This document shows, piece by piece, positions 26,191 through 34,253 of a DNA stretch of 64,000 bases; within the stretch, counting starts at the first letter, position 1; each line of letters begins with the position of its first letter. The position numbers and the translations under genes are program-made. This DNA comes from JAAYTL01 sp031460505 (GTDB lineage: Bacteria > Bacillota > Clostridia > Tissierellales > Tissierellaceae). The stretch covers positions 434,001-498,000 of the forward strand of contig JAVKTT010000002.1 in assembly GCA_031460505.1 (NCBI GenBank). The letters are read 5' to 3'. The notes under the pieces were generated by a model. It was not told the DNA's origin. It was given only the letters and a program-made list of their open reading frames with translations, and ran no database searches.

Positions 26191-26763
26191 CTATACTAAT
26201 CCACTAAAACCTGAAAAGGCTATGGACATTAGTCCTGCAGCTACCAATGCTATTGGTACACCTTCTAAGGCTTCTGGAACGTCAGCTACTTCTAGTTTTT
26301 CCCTAACACCTGATAATAATATTAATGCTAGGAAGAAACCTAAGGAAGCGCCAAGACCACTAGTTATAGCTTCTATAAAAGTATACTTCTCTTGAATGTT
26401 TAATATTGTAACCCCTAAAACTACACAGTTTGTAGTTATAAGTGGTAAATAAACTCCCATTGCATTATATAAACTTGGACTGATTTTCTTTATAACTAAC
26501 TCTATAAATTGAACTAAAGATGCAATTATCAGTATAAATGATAGTGTTTGTAAGTAACCAATTCCCAATGGATCAAGAATTGAATGTTGTACAAAATATG
26601 TTATTGCTGAAGCCATTGTTATAACGAATGTAACAGCCAGACCCATACCAGTTGCCGTTTCCATCTTTGTAGATACTCCTAGAAAAGGACATATCCCTAA
26701 GAATTTTGCAAATACATAGTTATTAACAAATATTGTAGATATCAGTATTGTTAATATATTCAT
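26191..26763 (-). CDS. rnfA: Rnf complex membrane subunit RnfA
   Basis: RnfA and RnfE are homologous membrane subunits that hold a [2Fe-2S] cluster between them in the ion-translocating core. The 190-residue product has six membrane helices and the conserved FLGICPFLGVSTKMETATGM near the N-terminus with one cysteine of the cluster. The second half repeats the pattern with LPLITTNCVVLGVTIL. It lies between rnfE and rnfB. Confidence 0.96.
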   Translation of the reverse strand: MNILTILISTIFVNNYVFAKFLGICPFLGVSTKMETATGMGLAVTFVITMASAITYFVQHSILDPLGIGYLQTLSFILIIASLVQFIELVIKKISPSLYNAMGVYLPLITTNCVVLGVTILNIQEKYTFIEAITSGLGASLGFFLALILLSGVREKLEVADVPEALEGVPIALVAAGLMSIAFSGFSGLV

Positions 26764-26786
26764 TTAGTCTCCTCCTCTACTTTCTC

Positions 26787-27404
26787 TTAATTTGCTGCTT
26801 TTTTCTTGTTTAGTGCAATATTAAATAATGCTATAAATATTCCTAATATTATAAAGGATCCTGCTGGGGCAACGAATACTCCGGCTGGTTGATAAGCATC
26901 ACCAAAAACATTTATTACAAAATCTGTTCCACCTAGAAAAGTACCACTACCAAACAGTTCTCTTACTGCTCCTAATGCTGCAACTACTACAGTATATCCT
27001 AATCCCATTCCTAATCCATCTATAGCAGATGCTACAATACCGTTTTTTGATGCAAAGGATTCTGCTCTTGCTAATATAATACAGTTAACTACAATCAATG
27101 GTAAGAATATACCTAGTGAATCATAAATTGGTTTAGCAAATGCATTTAAGAACATTTGAATAAGTGTTACGAACGTTGCTATAACAACGATAAAAGCAGG
27201 GATACGTATTGTATCAGGAATTACCTTTCTTAGTAAAGAAATAACTATATTTGAACCCAATAATACGACTGTTACAGCTAATCCCATGGATAATCCATTA
27301 ATCATAGTTGTTGTAACAGCTAATACTGAACATAGTCCAACTAACTGTACTAGTACTGGGTTGTTTTTTATTATACCATCTTTAAAAATATCAAAAAGTT
27401 TCAA
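26787..27404 (-). CDS. rnfE: Rnf complex membrane subunit RnfE
   Basis: This is the partner of RnfA in the ion-translocating core. I place the start at TTG 27404, eight bases after a GGAGG site, giving 205 residues beginning MKLFDIFKDGIIKNNPVLVQ. The longer frame to 27437 would overlap rnfG. It has six membrane segments, with VQLVGLCSVLAVTTTMING and LPLIVVNCIILARAESFAS carrying the cluster cysteines. It lies between rnfG and rnfA. Confidence 0.93.
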   Translation of the reverse strand: MKLFDIFKDGIIKNNPVLVQLVGLCSVLAVTTTMINGLSMGLAVTVVLLGSNIVISLLRKVIPDTIRIPAFIVVIATFVTLIQMFLNAFAKPIYDSLGIFLPLIVVNCIILARAESFASKNGIVASAIDGLGMGLGYTVVVAALGAVRELFGSGTFLGGTDFVINVFGDAYQPAGVFVAPAGSFIILGIFIALFNIALNKKKAAN

Positions 27405-27426
27405 CGTCTCCACCTCCACACCTAGT

Positions 27427-28497
27427 TTATTGTGCAATCAAAGTAAGGAATGCTTCTCTAGCACCATTTACTCCATATAAGACTCCATCTGTAGAAACTG
27501 TAGCACCAGAAATCAATTGAACTTCGTTTTCTGCTGAAGGTGCTCCAACTGCTACTAACTGACTTTCAGTTGTTTTACCAACAAATGAGTCTTGGAAATC
27601 AGGTTCTTCTACTCTAGTACCTAAACCTGGAGTTTCACTATTGGATCCAATTCTAATTCCAGCAATTGTTCCATCCATATTAATTCCTGTTATTACAGGT
27701 AAATCTCCACCATAACCACCAGATACTGTTTTGAATACATAACCTACTACTTCTCCGCTTGTCTTTGCTTCAAAGATTTCCTTTACGAATCTATTGGATT
27801 CTAATATTCCATCTAATACAGCTTGATCTACTGGTGTAAATTCATCAGCATCAGCAAATAATTCACTAAAGAATCTTGCTTGCTTTTCTTCTTCAGTTTC
27901 TTCAACTACTGGTTCAACCTCTACATCTGAAAAATATGTTAAGTATGCATTGTTTGCATCATTAACACCAGTAAGAACTCCAAATGATGAAACTGTAGAG
28001 CCAGAAATTAACATAACTTCATTTTCAGCTGAAGGTGCTCCAACTGCAACTAACTTTTCTGTAGTAGTTTTGCCTACATAAGAATCAGTGAATTCAGGTT
28101 TCTCTATCTTGTCTCCTATATTTGGTGTTTCACCATGACTACCAATGCTAATACCTGCTATTGTATTATCAAGATTAATTCCAACGATAACATTAATGTT
28201 TCCACCATAACCACCAGCAGCAACTTTAAATGCGTATCCAATTGTTTTATCTCCTGATTTTGCTTCCAGTACTTCATTTACTGTTGTATTTGTTGATTGA
28301 ATTTCAGCTAATTTATCAGCGTCGATTTCTATGAAATCATCAGCTTCTGTGAATATATTCAATAATGCTCCAAAACTTTCTTGTTTTTCTCTTTCAGCTA
28401 TTATTGGGCCAGTTATATCATTAGTAAAGGCCAATACTCCGGCAGCAACTGCTGTGATTATCAATAATATTACACCTAATCTTATAGTCTCTTTCAT
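27427..28497 (-). CDS. rnfG: Rnf complex subunit RnfG with two tandem FMN-binding domains
   Basis: RnfG carries a covalently bound FMN on the outer face of the membrane. The usual protein is about 190-210 residues with one domain; this one is 356. A membrane helix (about 8-24) is followed by FMN domain 1 (about 35-190), with the flavinylation motif SGSTVS at 165-170. An acidic linker (about 191-206) leads to FMN domain 2 (about 207-356), with SGATVS at 330-335. The two share long stretches, such as VAVGAPSAENEV in both. Each keeps the threonine modified by ApbE flavin transferase (T168 and T333). It lies directly between rnfD and rnfE. No apbE is in the window. Confidence 0.93.
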   Translation of the reverse strand: MKETIRLGVILLIITAVAAGVLAFTNDITGPIIAEREKQESFGALLNIFTEADDFIEIDADKLAEIQSTNTTVNEVLEAKSGDKTIGYAFKVAAGGYGGNINVIVGINLDNTIAGISIGSHGETPNIGDKIEKPEFTDSYVGKTTTEKLVAVGAPSAENEVMLISGSTVSSFGVLTGVNDANNAYLTYFSDVEVEPVVEETEEEKQARFFSELFADADEFTPVDQAVLDGILESNRFVKEIFEAKTSGEVVGYVFKTVSGGYGGDLPVITGINMDGTIAGIRIGSNSETPGLGTRVEEPDFQDSFVGKTTESQLVAVGAPSAENEVQLISGATVSTDGVLYGVNGAREAFLTLIAQ

Positions 28498-29430
28498 TTA
28501 TTTTACCTCCCCAAACACTTTTGGCTTTGTAAACCTTTCAATAATTGGGGTCATTATGTTCATTAATAAAATAGAATAAGATACCCCTTCTGGCATACCA
28601 CCCTTTACTCTGATTAGTGCAGTTAAAATACCACAACCAATAGCAAAGATTACTTTGCCCTTAGGTGTTATAGGTGATGTAGAATAATCTGTTGCCATGA
28701 AGAAAGCTCCTAAAATAAGTCCCCCACCTAATACATGATAAATAATTAAATCTGTACTTACGCCAAATATTAATAACATAACTATTGTAGTACCTATATA
28801 AAATACAGGAATTTTCCAATCAATTACTTTTTTAATTAAAAGGTATGCTGCACCAATTAATAGTAAAAATGCAGATGTTTCACCTAAACTACCACCTATA
28901 TCACCAATAAACATTCTTGCTAATGATGGTAATGCATCAACTCCACTTCCACTCTTAATAAGAGCTAATGGTGTAGCGCTTGTAATTCCATCTGTATTAA
29001 CATAAGTAGCCATTGTTGAAGGCCATGAAGCTACTAAAACGGCTCTCGCAGCTAGTGCTGGGTTCATAAAGTTTGATCCAATTCCACCAAAGAATTCTTT
29101 TACAATTATAATTCCAAAGAATGAACCAAATACTGCTACCCACCAAGGTGCATTTGCAGGTAAATTAAATGCTATTAATAATCCTGTAACTACAGCACTT
29201 AAGTCACCTATTAATATCTCTTTCTTAAATAGTTTCTGAATTAAAAATTCTGCTGCAACGGCTGAAGCAACTGAAACTAAAATAAGAATAAGTGCGGATA
29301 TGCCAAAGAAATATACACTACCGATTGCCGCTGGCAACAATGCAATAATAACATCTAACATCAATTTTCTAGTAGAATCATTAGATCTTATATGAGGTGC
29401 CAGAGACATGGTCAACATTTTATCTTCCAT
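28498..29430 (-). CDS. rnfD: Rnf complex membrane subunit RnfD
   Basis: RnfD is a membrane subunit with covalent FMN. The 310-residue product has many membrane helices. It has the flavin-attachment region DGITSATPLALIKSG near 160, where the threonine of the SATPL motif is the expected attachment site. It also carries the conserved GGIGSNFMNPALAARAVL. Its stop abuts the rnfG start, and it follows rnfC by 18 bases. Confidence 0.95.
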   Translation of the reverse strand: MEDKMLTMSLAPHIRSNDSTRKLMLDVIIALLPAAIGSVYFFGISALILILVSVASAVAAEFLIQKLFKKEILIGDLSAVVTGLLIAFNLPANAPWWVAVFGSFFGIIIVKEFFGGIGSNFMNPALAARAVLVASWPSTMATYVNTDGITSATPLALIKSGSGVDALPSLARMFIGDIGGSLGETSAFLLLIGAAYLLIKKVIDWKIPVFYIGTTIVMLLIFGVSTDLIIYHVLGGGLILGAFFMATDYSTSPITPKGKVIFAIGCGILTALIRVKGGMPEGVSYSILLMNIMTPIIERFTKPKVFGEVK

Positions 29431-29448
29431 TCTTATTTCCTCCTATAA

Positions 29449-30777
29449 TTATGATTTTTTTCTTCTTGCAGTTATTTGTCTTTTTGCGTGAGCAATTGAC
29501 TCTGTTAATGGTCTTTTTGCTGGGCAAATATATGAACAACTACCACATTCAATACATGCAAGAGCATTATATGCTTCCGCATTTTCATACCTATCCTTTA
29601 ACGAATAAGCACTAATTGTTAATGGTTGAAGAAAAGCAGGACATACTTCTACACATTTACCACATTTAATACAAGGAGTTGTTTTTGATGGAGCTGCTTC
29701 TGCTTCTGTCAACACAATGATTCCAGTTACACCTTTTGTAATTGGTGTATCTAAAGTAAATTGTGTGAATCCAGTCATAGGACCACCTGCAATTATTTTT
29801 CCTGGATTACCGTTGAATCCACCACATTGCTCAATTAAGTCACCAATACTTGTCCCAATTTTAACAAGTAAGTTTTTAGGTTCTTTTACTCCATTACCAG
29901 TAACAGTTACAACTCTTTCATATAAAGGTTTTCCATCTACTATGGCATCTGTTAAAGCTGTAGCTGTGCATACATTTGTAACAAATGTTTTAACATCTTT
30001 TGTACGACCACCATTAGGCACTATTCTTCCAGTTACTGAATTGACTACTCTGTAAGAATCTCCTTGTGGGAATTTTGTTTTTAAACTTGCAACTTGAATT
30101 TGAGCCTTATCCCTTAAAGTTTCTTTTAAAGTATTTATGGCGTCTGCTTTGTTATCTTCTACTGCTATGTAGCCATTATTCAGGCCTAAATATTTCATAA
30201 TAACTTCTAAACCATATATTACTTTTTCTGGATGTTCTAACATCATTCTGTGATCTGATGTTAAATATGGCTCACACTCAGCTCCGTTTAATATGGCAGT
30301 GTCAACACCAGCTTCTAGGGAAGTAGATAATTTTGTGTGTAGTGGGAATGCAGCTCCACCTAATCCAGCTATACCAGCTTCTCTTACGATATCTAGAAGT
30401 TCTTCTTTTGTTAAATTTTCTAGATTTCCTTTAGGCTTTACTGATTCGTCTAATTCATTTAAACCATCTGATTCAATGATAACACAGTCAACTTTATATC
30501 CATCTGGAGTATATAGTTTTTCTATGCCTTTTACTTCTCCTGAAACGCTAGAATGAACTGGTACAGTTAATGATGCTTCTGAGTCACCAATTTTCTGTCC
30601 AACTTTTACTGTATCACCTTTTTTTACTAAAGCTTTACATGGCGCACCTACATGTTGGTGTAAAGGAATCTTTACTATACTAGGTTCTAATGCTTTTTCT
30701 ATTGATTTATCTTTAGTAAAATCCTTTTGATCTTTAACATGTACTCCACCTTTGAAAGTGAGATTGTCAAGTCTCAT
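29449..30777 (-). CDS. rnfC: Rnf complex NADH-binding subunit RnfC
   Basis: RnfC is the peripheral subunit that reduces NAD. The 442-residue product has the Nqo1-like GLGGAAFPLHTKL segment near 140 for NADH and FMN, and the SLBB-like domain around 330. Two C-terminal [4Fe-4S] motifs follow, CIKCGKCVEVCP and CIECGSCSYICP, with a basic tail. It is the first gene of the rnfCDGEAB operon, with an RBS of AAAGAGGTGG ahead of the start at 30777. Confidence 0.96.
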   Translation of the reverse strand: MRLDNLTFKGGVHVKDQKDFTKDKSIEKALEPSIVKIPLHQHVGAPCKALVKKGDTVKVGQKIGDSEASLTVPVHSSVSGEVKGIEKLYTPDGYKVDCVIIESDGLNELDESVKPKGNLENLTKEELLDIVREAGIAGLGGAAFPLHTKLSTSLEAGVDTAILNGAECEPYLTSDHRMMLEHPEKVIYGLEVIMKYLGLNNGYIAVEDNKADAINTLKETLRDKAQIQVASLKTKFPQGDSYRVVNSVTGRIVPNGGRTKDVKTFVTNVCTATALTDAIVDGKPLYERVVTVTGNGVKEPKNLLVKIGTSIGDLIEQCGGFNGNPGKIIAGGPMTGFTQFTLDTPITKGVTGIIVLTEAEAAPSKTTPCIKCGKCVEVCPAFLQPLTISAYSLKDRYENAEAYNALACIECGSCSYICPAKRPLTESIAHAKRQITARRKKS

Positions 30778-30821
30778 TCTTATTCCACCTCTTTATTGTT
30801 TTATAGTAATAATTATATAAT

Positions 30822-30846
30822 TAAGCTCAATTTAATATTGAGCTTA
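30822..30846 (-). promoter_or_regulatory. Stem-loop in the rnfC 5' leader
   Basis: TAAGCTCAAT (30822-30831) and ATTGAGCTTA (30837-30846) form a perfect 10-bp stem with a 5-base loop, about 45 bases ahead of rnfC. A TATAAT box lies further upstream on the minus strand (30863-30858), but without a convincing -35. There is no T-run after the stem, so a terminator is unlikely. It may be an mRNA stabiliser or an operator. Confidence 0.45.
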
Positions 30847-31001
30847 GCACCAAAGATTATTATAACATTAATTGTTAAAAAAGTACACAAGTTACAGAAT
30901 AATAGATAAAAATTTAACTGTGATTTTTTAGTATAATATATATTATAAACCATAGAAATCATATTTCAAGCTTAGAAACATGTAATTTATGGAACCTTTG
31001 G

Positions 31002-31048
31002 AATAAAAAAAGATTGAAAAATTTGGATTTAGTCCTTTTTTCAATCTT
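31002..31048 (-). terminator. Terminator after tRNA-Leu(GAG)
   Basis: AAGATTGAAAA (31010-31020) pairs with TTTTTTCAATCTT (31036-31048). The minus-strand RNA continues into TTTTTTATTC. It lies just downstream of the tRNA 3' end. Confidence 0.8.
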
Positions 31049-31055
31049 AATGTCT

Positions 31056-31142
31056 TGGTGCGAGTAGTGGGACTCGAACCCACACGTCAATGTTGACACA
31101 TGCCCCTCAAACATGCCTGTCTACCAGTTCCAGCATACTCGC
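31056..31142 (-). tRNA. tRNA-Leu (anticodon GAG)
   Basis: The 87-nt gene has a seven-pair acceptor stem (GCGAGTA with TACTCGC), discriminator A and an encoded CCA. The T arm is GTGGG-TTCGAGT-CCCAC. There is a long variable arm, as expected of a class II tRNA. The anticodon stem CATGT/GCATG holds the loop TTGAGGG, giving anticodon GAG for CUC/CUU leucine codons. Confidence 0.92.
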
Positions 31143-31162
31143 CTAATATATTTGTTGGTTTT

Positions 31163-31200
31163 ATGGTTTAAGTGTTTAGTAGGCTAAACACTTAAACCAT
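31163..31200. repeat. Perfect 17-bp inverted repeat (probable terminator)
   Basis: ATGGTTTAAGTGTTTAG (31163-31179) is followed by four loop bases (TAGG) and then its exact reverse complement (31184-31200). It separates the peptide-binding lipoprotein gene from tRNA-Leu. Neither side carries a clean T-run, so terminator or processing function is uncertain. Confidence 0.6.
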
Positions 31201-31239
31201 ATTATTATATTATATACACTTTTACATTTTTTTCAAGAG

Positions 31240-32955
31240 TTATTGAGTAACGTAGCATTTTTCTATACCATTGTATATATTAAAAAATGTAGAGTTTAAG
31301 TCTCCTAGAATCTTTGTATCCACTAATAAACCCTTATTTATAAAATATAAACTTGTATATGGTACATCTTCCACAATATGCTTTTGAAGCTTTTCATACG
31401 AATCAAATTTCTCTTCTCTTTGTTTACCAACTAAGGTATCAATTAGCAACTGATCCATATTCTCATTGCTATAATTTATAAAGTTTGTCCCAGCCCCAAT
31501 CATACCACTATGATACATTGGGTATAAATTAGGTATTACAGATGATTGCCACCCTAATAAAACTATGTCATAGTTTCCCTTATTTAGTTTATTATTGAAT
31601 TCTTCCCATATAAGATTTTGTTCTTCTAAATCATACTCTTTTATATATTTAGTATCAAAATCTAATATTATTTCTATTCCAATATCATTTAAATAATCCT
31701 TAATTAAATCACTGACTAATCTTCTTGCAGTATTATTTGGATTTGTTATCAATCTTAGGCTTAGCTTATTTCCTTCATCATCTTCTAGAATATTGTCTCC
31801 ATCTATATCCCTAAAACCAGCATCATTCAAAGTTTTTAATGCTAAGTCCTTATTATATCCATAAGAATATCCTTCAGTGGATATTAGATAGGAGTCTGGA
31901 TGTATTGGAACATCCATCTGGGACCCATGCCCAAGATATACTTTGTGAATTATATCCTGACGATTAATCCCATAGGATATAGCTTTTCTAATAGCTTGGC
32001 CTTTCTCACCTAACATTAAATTGTTACTAAAGTTAAATCCTAAGAATTCATAATTAGGTGATATATATTCTAATACTTTAATTCTATCATTTTGCCTATA
32101 TTTGTCCCAATCGACTCCAATAGTAGAAGCAAAACTGATCTGGCCTGTTTCAAAGGCTGTCAATATCAAATCTTCATCATCAAGAACTTTTCCAATTATC
32201 TCATCAATATATGGAATACCATTCCAATAATCTTCATTCTTTTCTAGATTGACGTTCTTATGCTTCTCATAGGATACAAATTTATATGGGCCTGTACCGA
32301 TTGGTATATAATCATCAGGGATTAAAGCATTTATAACTGAATTTTTGTAGTTTCCATTTTGCTCAAATACATGTTTAGGTATTATGGGAAAAGTAAGCAC
32401 TTCTAAATTGTTTAAATATAGATTATCAAAAGTAATTTCAATAATTTTTTCATCAACTATCTTAGTGCTTAGAACTGTGTTGAAATTGATTCCTTCAACT
32501 CCTAAATAGTTCTCTAATATACTTCCATATGTACTTTCTCTACCCCCATATTTAATTACATCTATTGTAAAAGCAACATCTTCTGTAGTCAGAGGAGTTC
32601 CGTCATGCCATTTTATATTTTCTTTTAGTTGTACTGAAATAGTTTTTCCATCATTAAAGAAAAAATATTTTTCTACCAATTTTGGTACTACACTTAAATC
32701 CGCATCAAAATCAAACAAACCTTCAAATATCAACTTACTAAAGTAATAGTAGTTTGAATTTGAAATTAGTAATGGATTTAGTGTGTTAAAGTTTGTTAAT
32801 GGGATGATAACTTGTCCACCTTCTTTTGGTTCTAAATCTATGATTTCGTCATTATCATTTTCATTTACCACATCACTTATATTAGCTGGCCCACAGCCTG
32901 TAATAAATATGATTAGAGTCAAAGAGAAAGCTAATAATTTTTTCTTCCAAGTCAA
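31240..32955 (-). CDS. Peptide ABC transporter substrate-binding lipoprotein (SBP family 5)
   Basis: Family 5 binding proteins (OppA/DppA) capture peptides or nickel-type ligands at the cell surface. The 571-residue product begins with a lipoprotein signal, MTWKKKLLAFSLTLIIF then ITGCG, so the lipidated cysteine is about residue 21. The family signature lies around 85-115 (LVEKYFFFNDGKTISVQL, then IKWHDGTPLTTEDVAFT). No permease or ATPase genes accompany it, so it may be an orphan receptor or may serve a transporter elsewhere. Its stop codon region is followed by the 38-base inverted repeat. It overlaps the transglycosylase gene by 4 bases. Confidence 0.93.
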   Translation of the reverse strand: MTWKKKLLAFSLTLIIFITGCGPANISDVVNENDNDEIIDLEPKEGGQVIIPLTNFNTLNPLLISNSNYYYFSKLIFEGLFDFDADLSVVPKLVEKYFFFNDGKTISVQLKENIKWHDGTPLTTEDVAFTIDVIKYGGRESTYGSILENYLGVEGINFNTVLSTKIVDEKIIEITFDNLYLNNLEVLTFPIIPKHVFEQNGNYKNSVINALIPDDYIPIGTGPYKFVSYEKHKNVNLEKNEDYWNGIPYIDEIIGKVLDDEDLILTAFETGQISFASTIGVDWDKYRQNDRIKVLEYISPNYEFLGFNFSNNLMLGEKGQAIRKAISYGINRQDIIHKVYLGHGSQMDVPIHPDSYLISTEGYSYGYNKDLALKTLNDAGFRDIDGDNILEDDEGNKLSLRLITNPNNTARRLVSDLIKDYLNDIGIEIILDFDTKYIKEYDLEEQNLIWEEFNNKLNKGNYDIVLLGWQSSVIPNLYPMYHSGMIGAGTNFINYSNENMDQLLIDTLVGKQREEKFDSYEKLQKHIVEDVPYTSLYFINKGLLVDTKILGDLNSTFFNIYNGIEKCYVTQ

Positions 32956-33620
32956 ACTATATCCTCCTTACTATAAGAATCAGAAATATTTAGTAGATAT
33001 TTTCTAACCTTGTTCATAAAATCAAAATACTTCTTACCAAAATCCTCTGAGTTACTTATTTTATTATCATAAATTGAATCATATATTTTATAATTTGCTT
33101 TAACCTTTACTAAGTACTCAGCTGTTTCTTTAAATGGTATATTATCTAAGTTTATCCCGTCTTTTGAAAATGCTGAGTCTAATCTCCATTTTTGAACATT
33201 TCCACTACCAGCATTATATGCTGCTAAAACAAGATCTAAATTATTACCAAATTCAGCTTTTAGCTTAGACAAATACCAAGTACCAATTCTAATATTTGTT
33301 TCAGGAATAAAGAGCATATTAGGATTATAATTTACGATATTTAATTCTTCACCTGCCCACTGCCCTGTTGTCGGCCCTATTTGCATCAAACCTCTAGCAT
33401 CTTTTGGTGAAACTGCATCTTTGTTATATTTACTTTCTACATTGATTATTGCTGCTACTAATAATGGATCTATGTCGTATTCATCTGAATACTTGTTTAT
33501 TAAATCAATATAATCATATGGATATAATATTGAAATTGCTGAAAACGCAACTAACAATATAATTAATATCATTAATATCTTCGAAAACAATCTACGAACT
33601 GTCCTTCTTCTTCGAAACAA
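32952..33620 (-). CDS. Lytic transglycosylase (SLT domain)
   Basis: This enzyme cleaves the glycan backbone of peptidoglycan with formation of anhydromuramic ends. The 222-residue protein has a basic N-terminus (MFRRRRTVRRLF), one membrane helix (about 13-32) and a family 1 SLT domain. The catalytic glutamate is in AAIINVESKYN, followed by DARGLMQIGPTTGQWAG and LAAYNAGSGNVQKW. It lies between coaE and the peptide-binding lipoprotein gene. Confidence 0.94.
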   Translation of the reverse strand: MFRRRRTVRRLFSKILMILIILLVAFSAISILYPYDYIDLINKYSDEYDIDPLLVAAIINVESKYNKDAVSPKDARGLMQIGPTTGQWAGEELNIVNYNPNMLFIPETNIRIGTWYLSKLKAEFGNNLDLVLAAYNAGSGNVQKWRLDSAFSKDGINLDNIPFKETAEYLVKVKANYKIYDSIYDNKISNSEDFGKKYFDFMNKVRKYLLNISDSYSKEDIV

Positions 33621-33635
33621 AATAATCCCTCCATA

Positions 33636-34253
33636 CTACATAATTTCTTGTAAGAGTTTTTCCACATTAATATTTAGTTGTGTTAAATCTCCATTGTTGT
33701 CTATTATCTTTGTGGCATGTTCCTTTTTCTCTTCTAAGGGAATTTGGGTTTTTATCCTTTCAGTAGCTTGTTGTTGGCTTAGATTGTTTCTTAGCATCAA
33801 CCTTTTTAATTGAGTTTTTTCATCTACATAAACTAACCAAATTTCATCAAATATTATCCCTTGTTTTTGAAATTCATCATATCTCTCAAATAATAAAGGT
33901 ATATCAACAAATAAAACATTAACCTTCATACACTCTTTTAAGATTTGATCCTTTATCTCTTTAAATATATATGGATGAATTATATTGTTTAAAACCTGTA
34001 AAAGTTCATCATTAGAAAAAACTATATCACCAAGCAGTTTTCTATTTAAACTTTTATCATCATTAAGAATTTCTTCACCAAAGTAATCAATAATATCCTT
34101 ATATGCCGGTTTACCTATCTCAACTACTTCTCTGGATATTATATCTGCATCTATTACTTTGTATCCTTTTTCAATTAATATGTTTGATACTGTGGATTTA
34201 CCCGATGCAATCCCACCTGTCAACCCTATAATCATACAATTAGTGTGTTTCAT
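33636..34253 (-). CDS. coaE: Dephospho-CoA kinase CoaE
   Basis: CoaE phosphorylates dephospho-CoA in the last step of CoA synthesis. The 205-residue product has the P-loop GLTGGIASGKST, the substrate segment VIDADIISREVVE, and the lid LMLRNNLSQQQATERIKTQ. The start at 34253 overlaps the polA end by 14 bases and uses GGAGAT inside polA as its ribosome-binding site. A shorter start at 34235 lacks such a site. polA-coaE coupling is common in Clostridia. Confidence 0.95.
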   Translation of the reverse strand: MKHTNCMIIGLTGGIASGKSTVSNILIEKGYKVIDADIISREVVEIGKPAYKDIIDYFGEEILNDDKSLNRKLLGDIVFSNDELLQVLNNIIHPYIFKEIKDQILKECMKVNVLFVDIPLLFERYDEFQKQGIIFDEIWLVYVDEKTQLKRLMLRNNLSQQQATERIKTQIPLEEKKEHATKIIDNNGDLTQLNINVEKLLQEIM

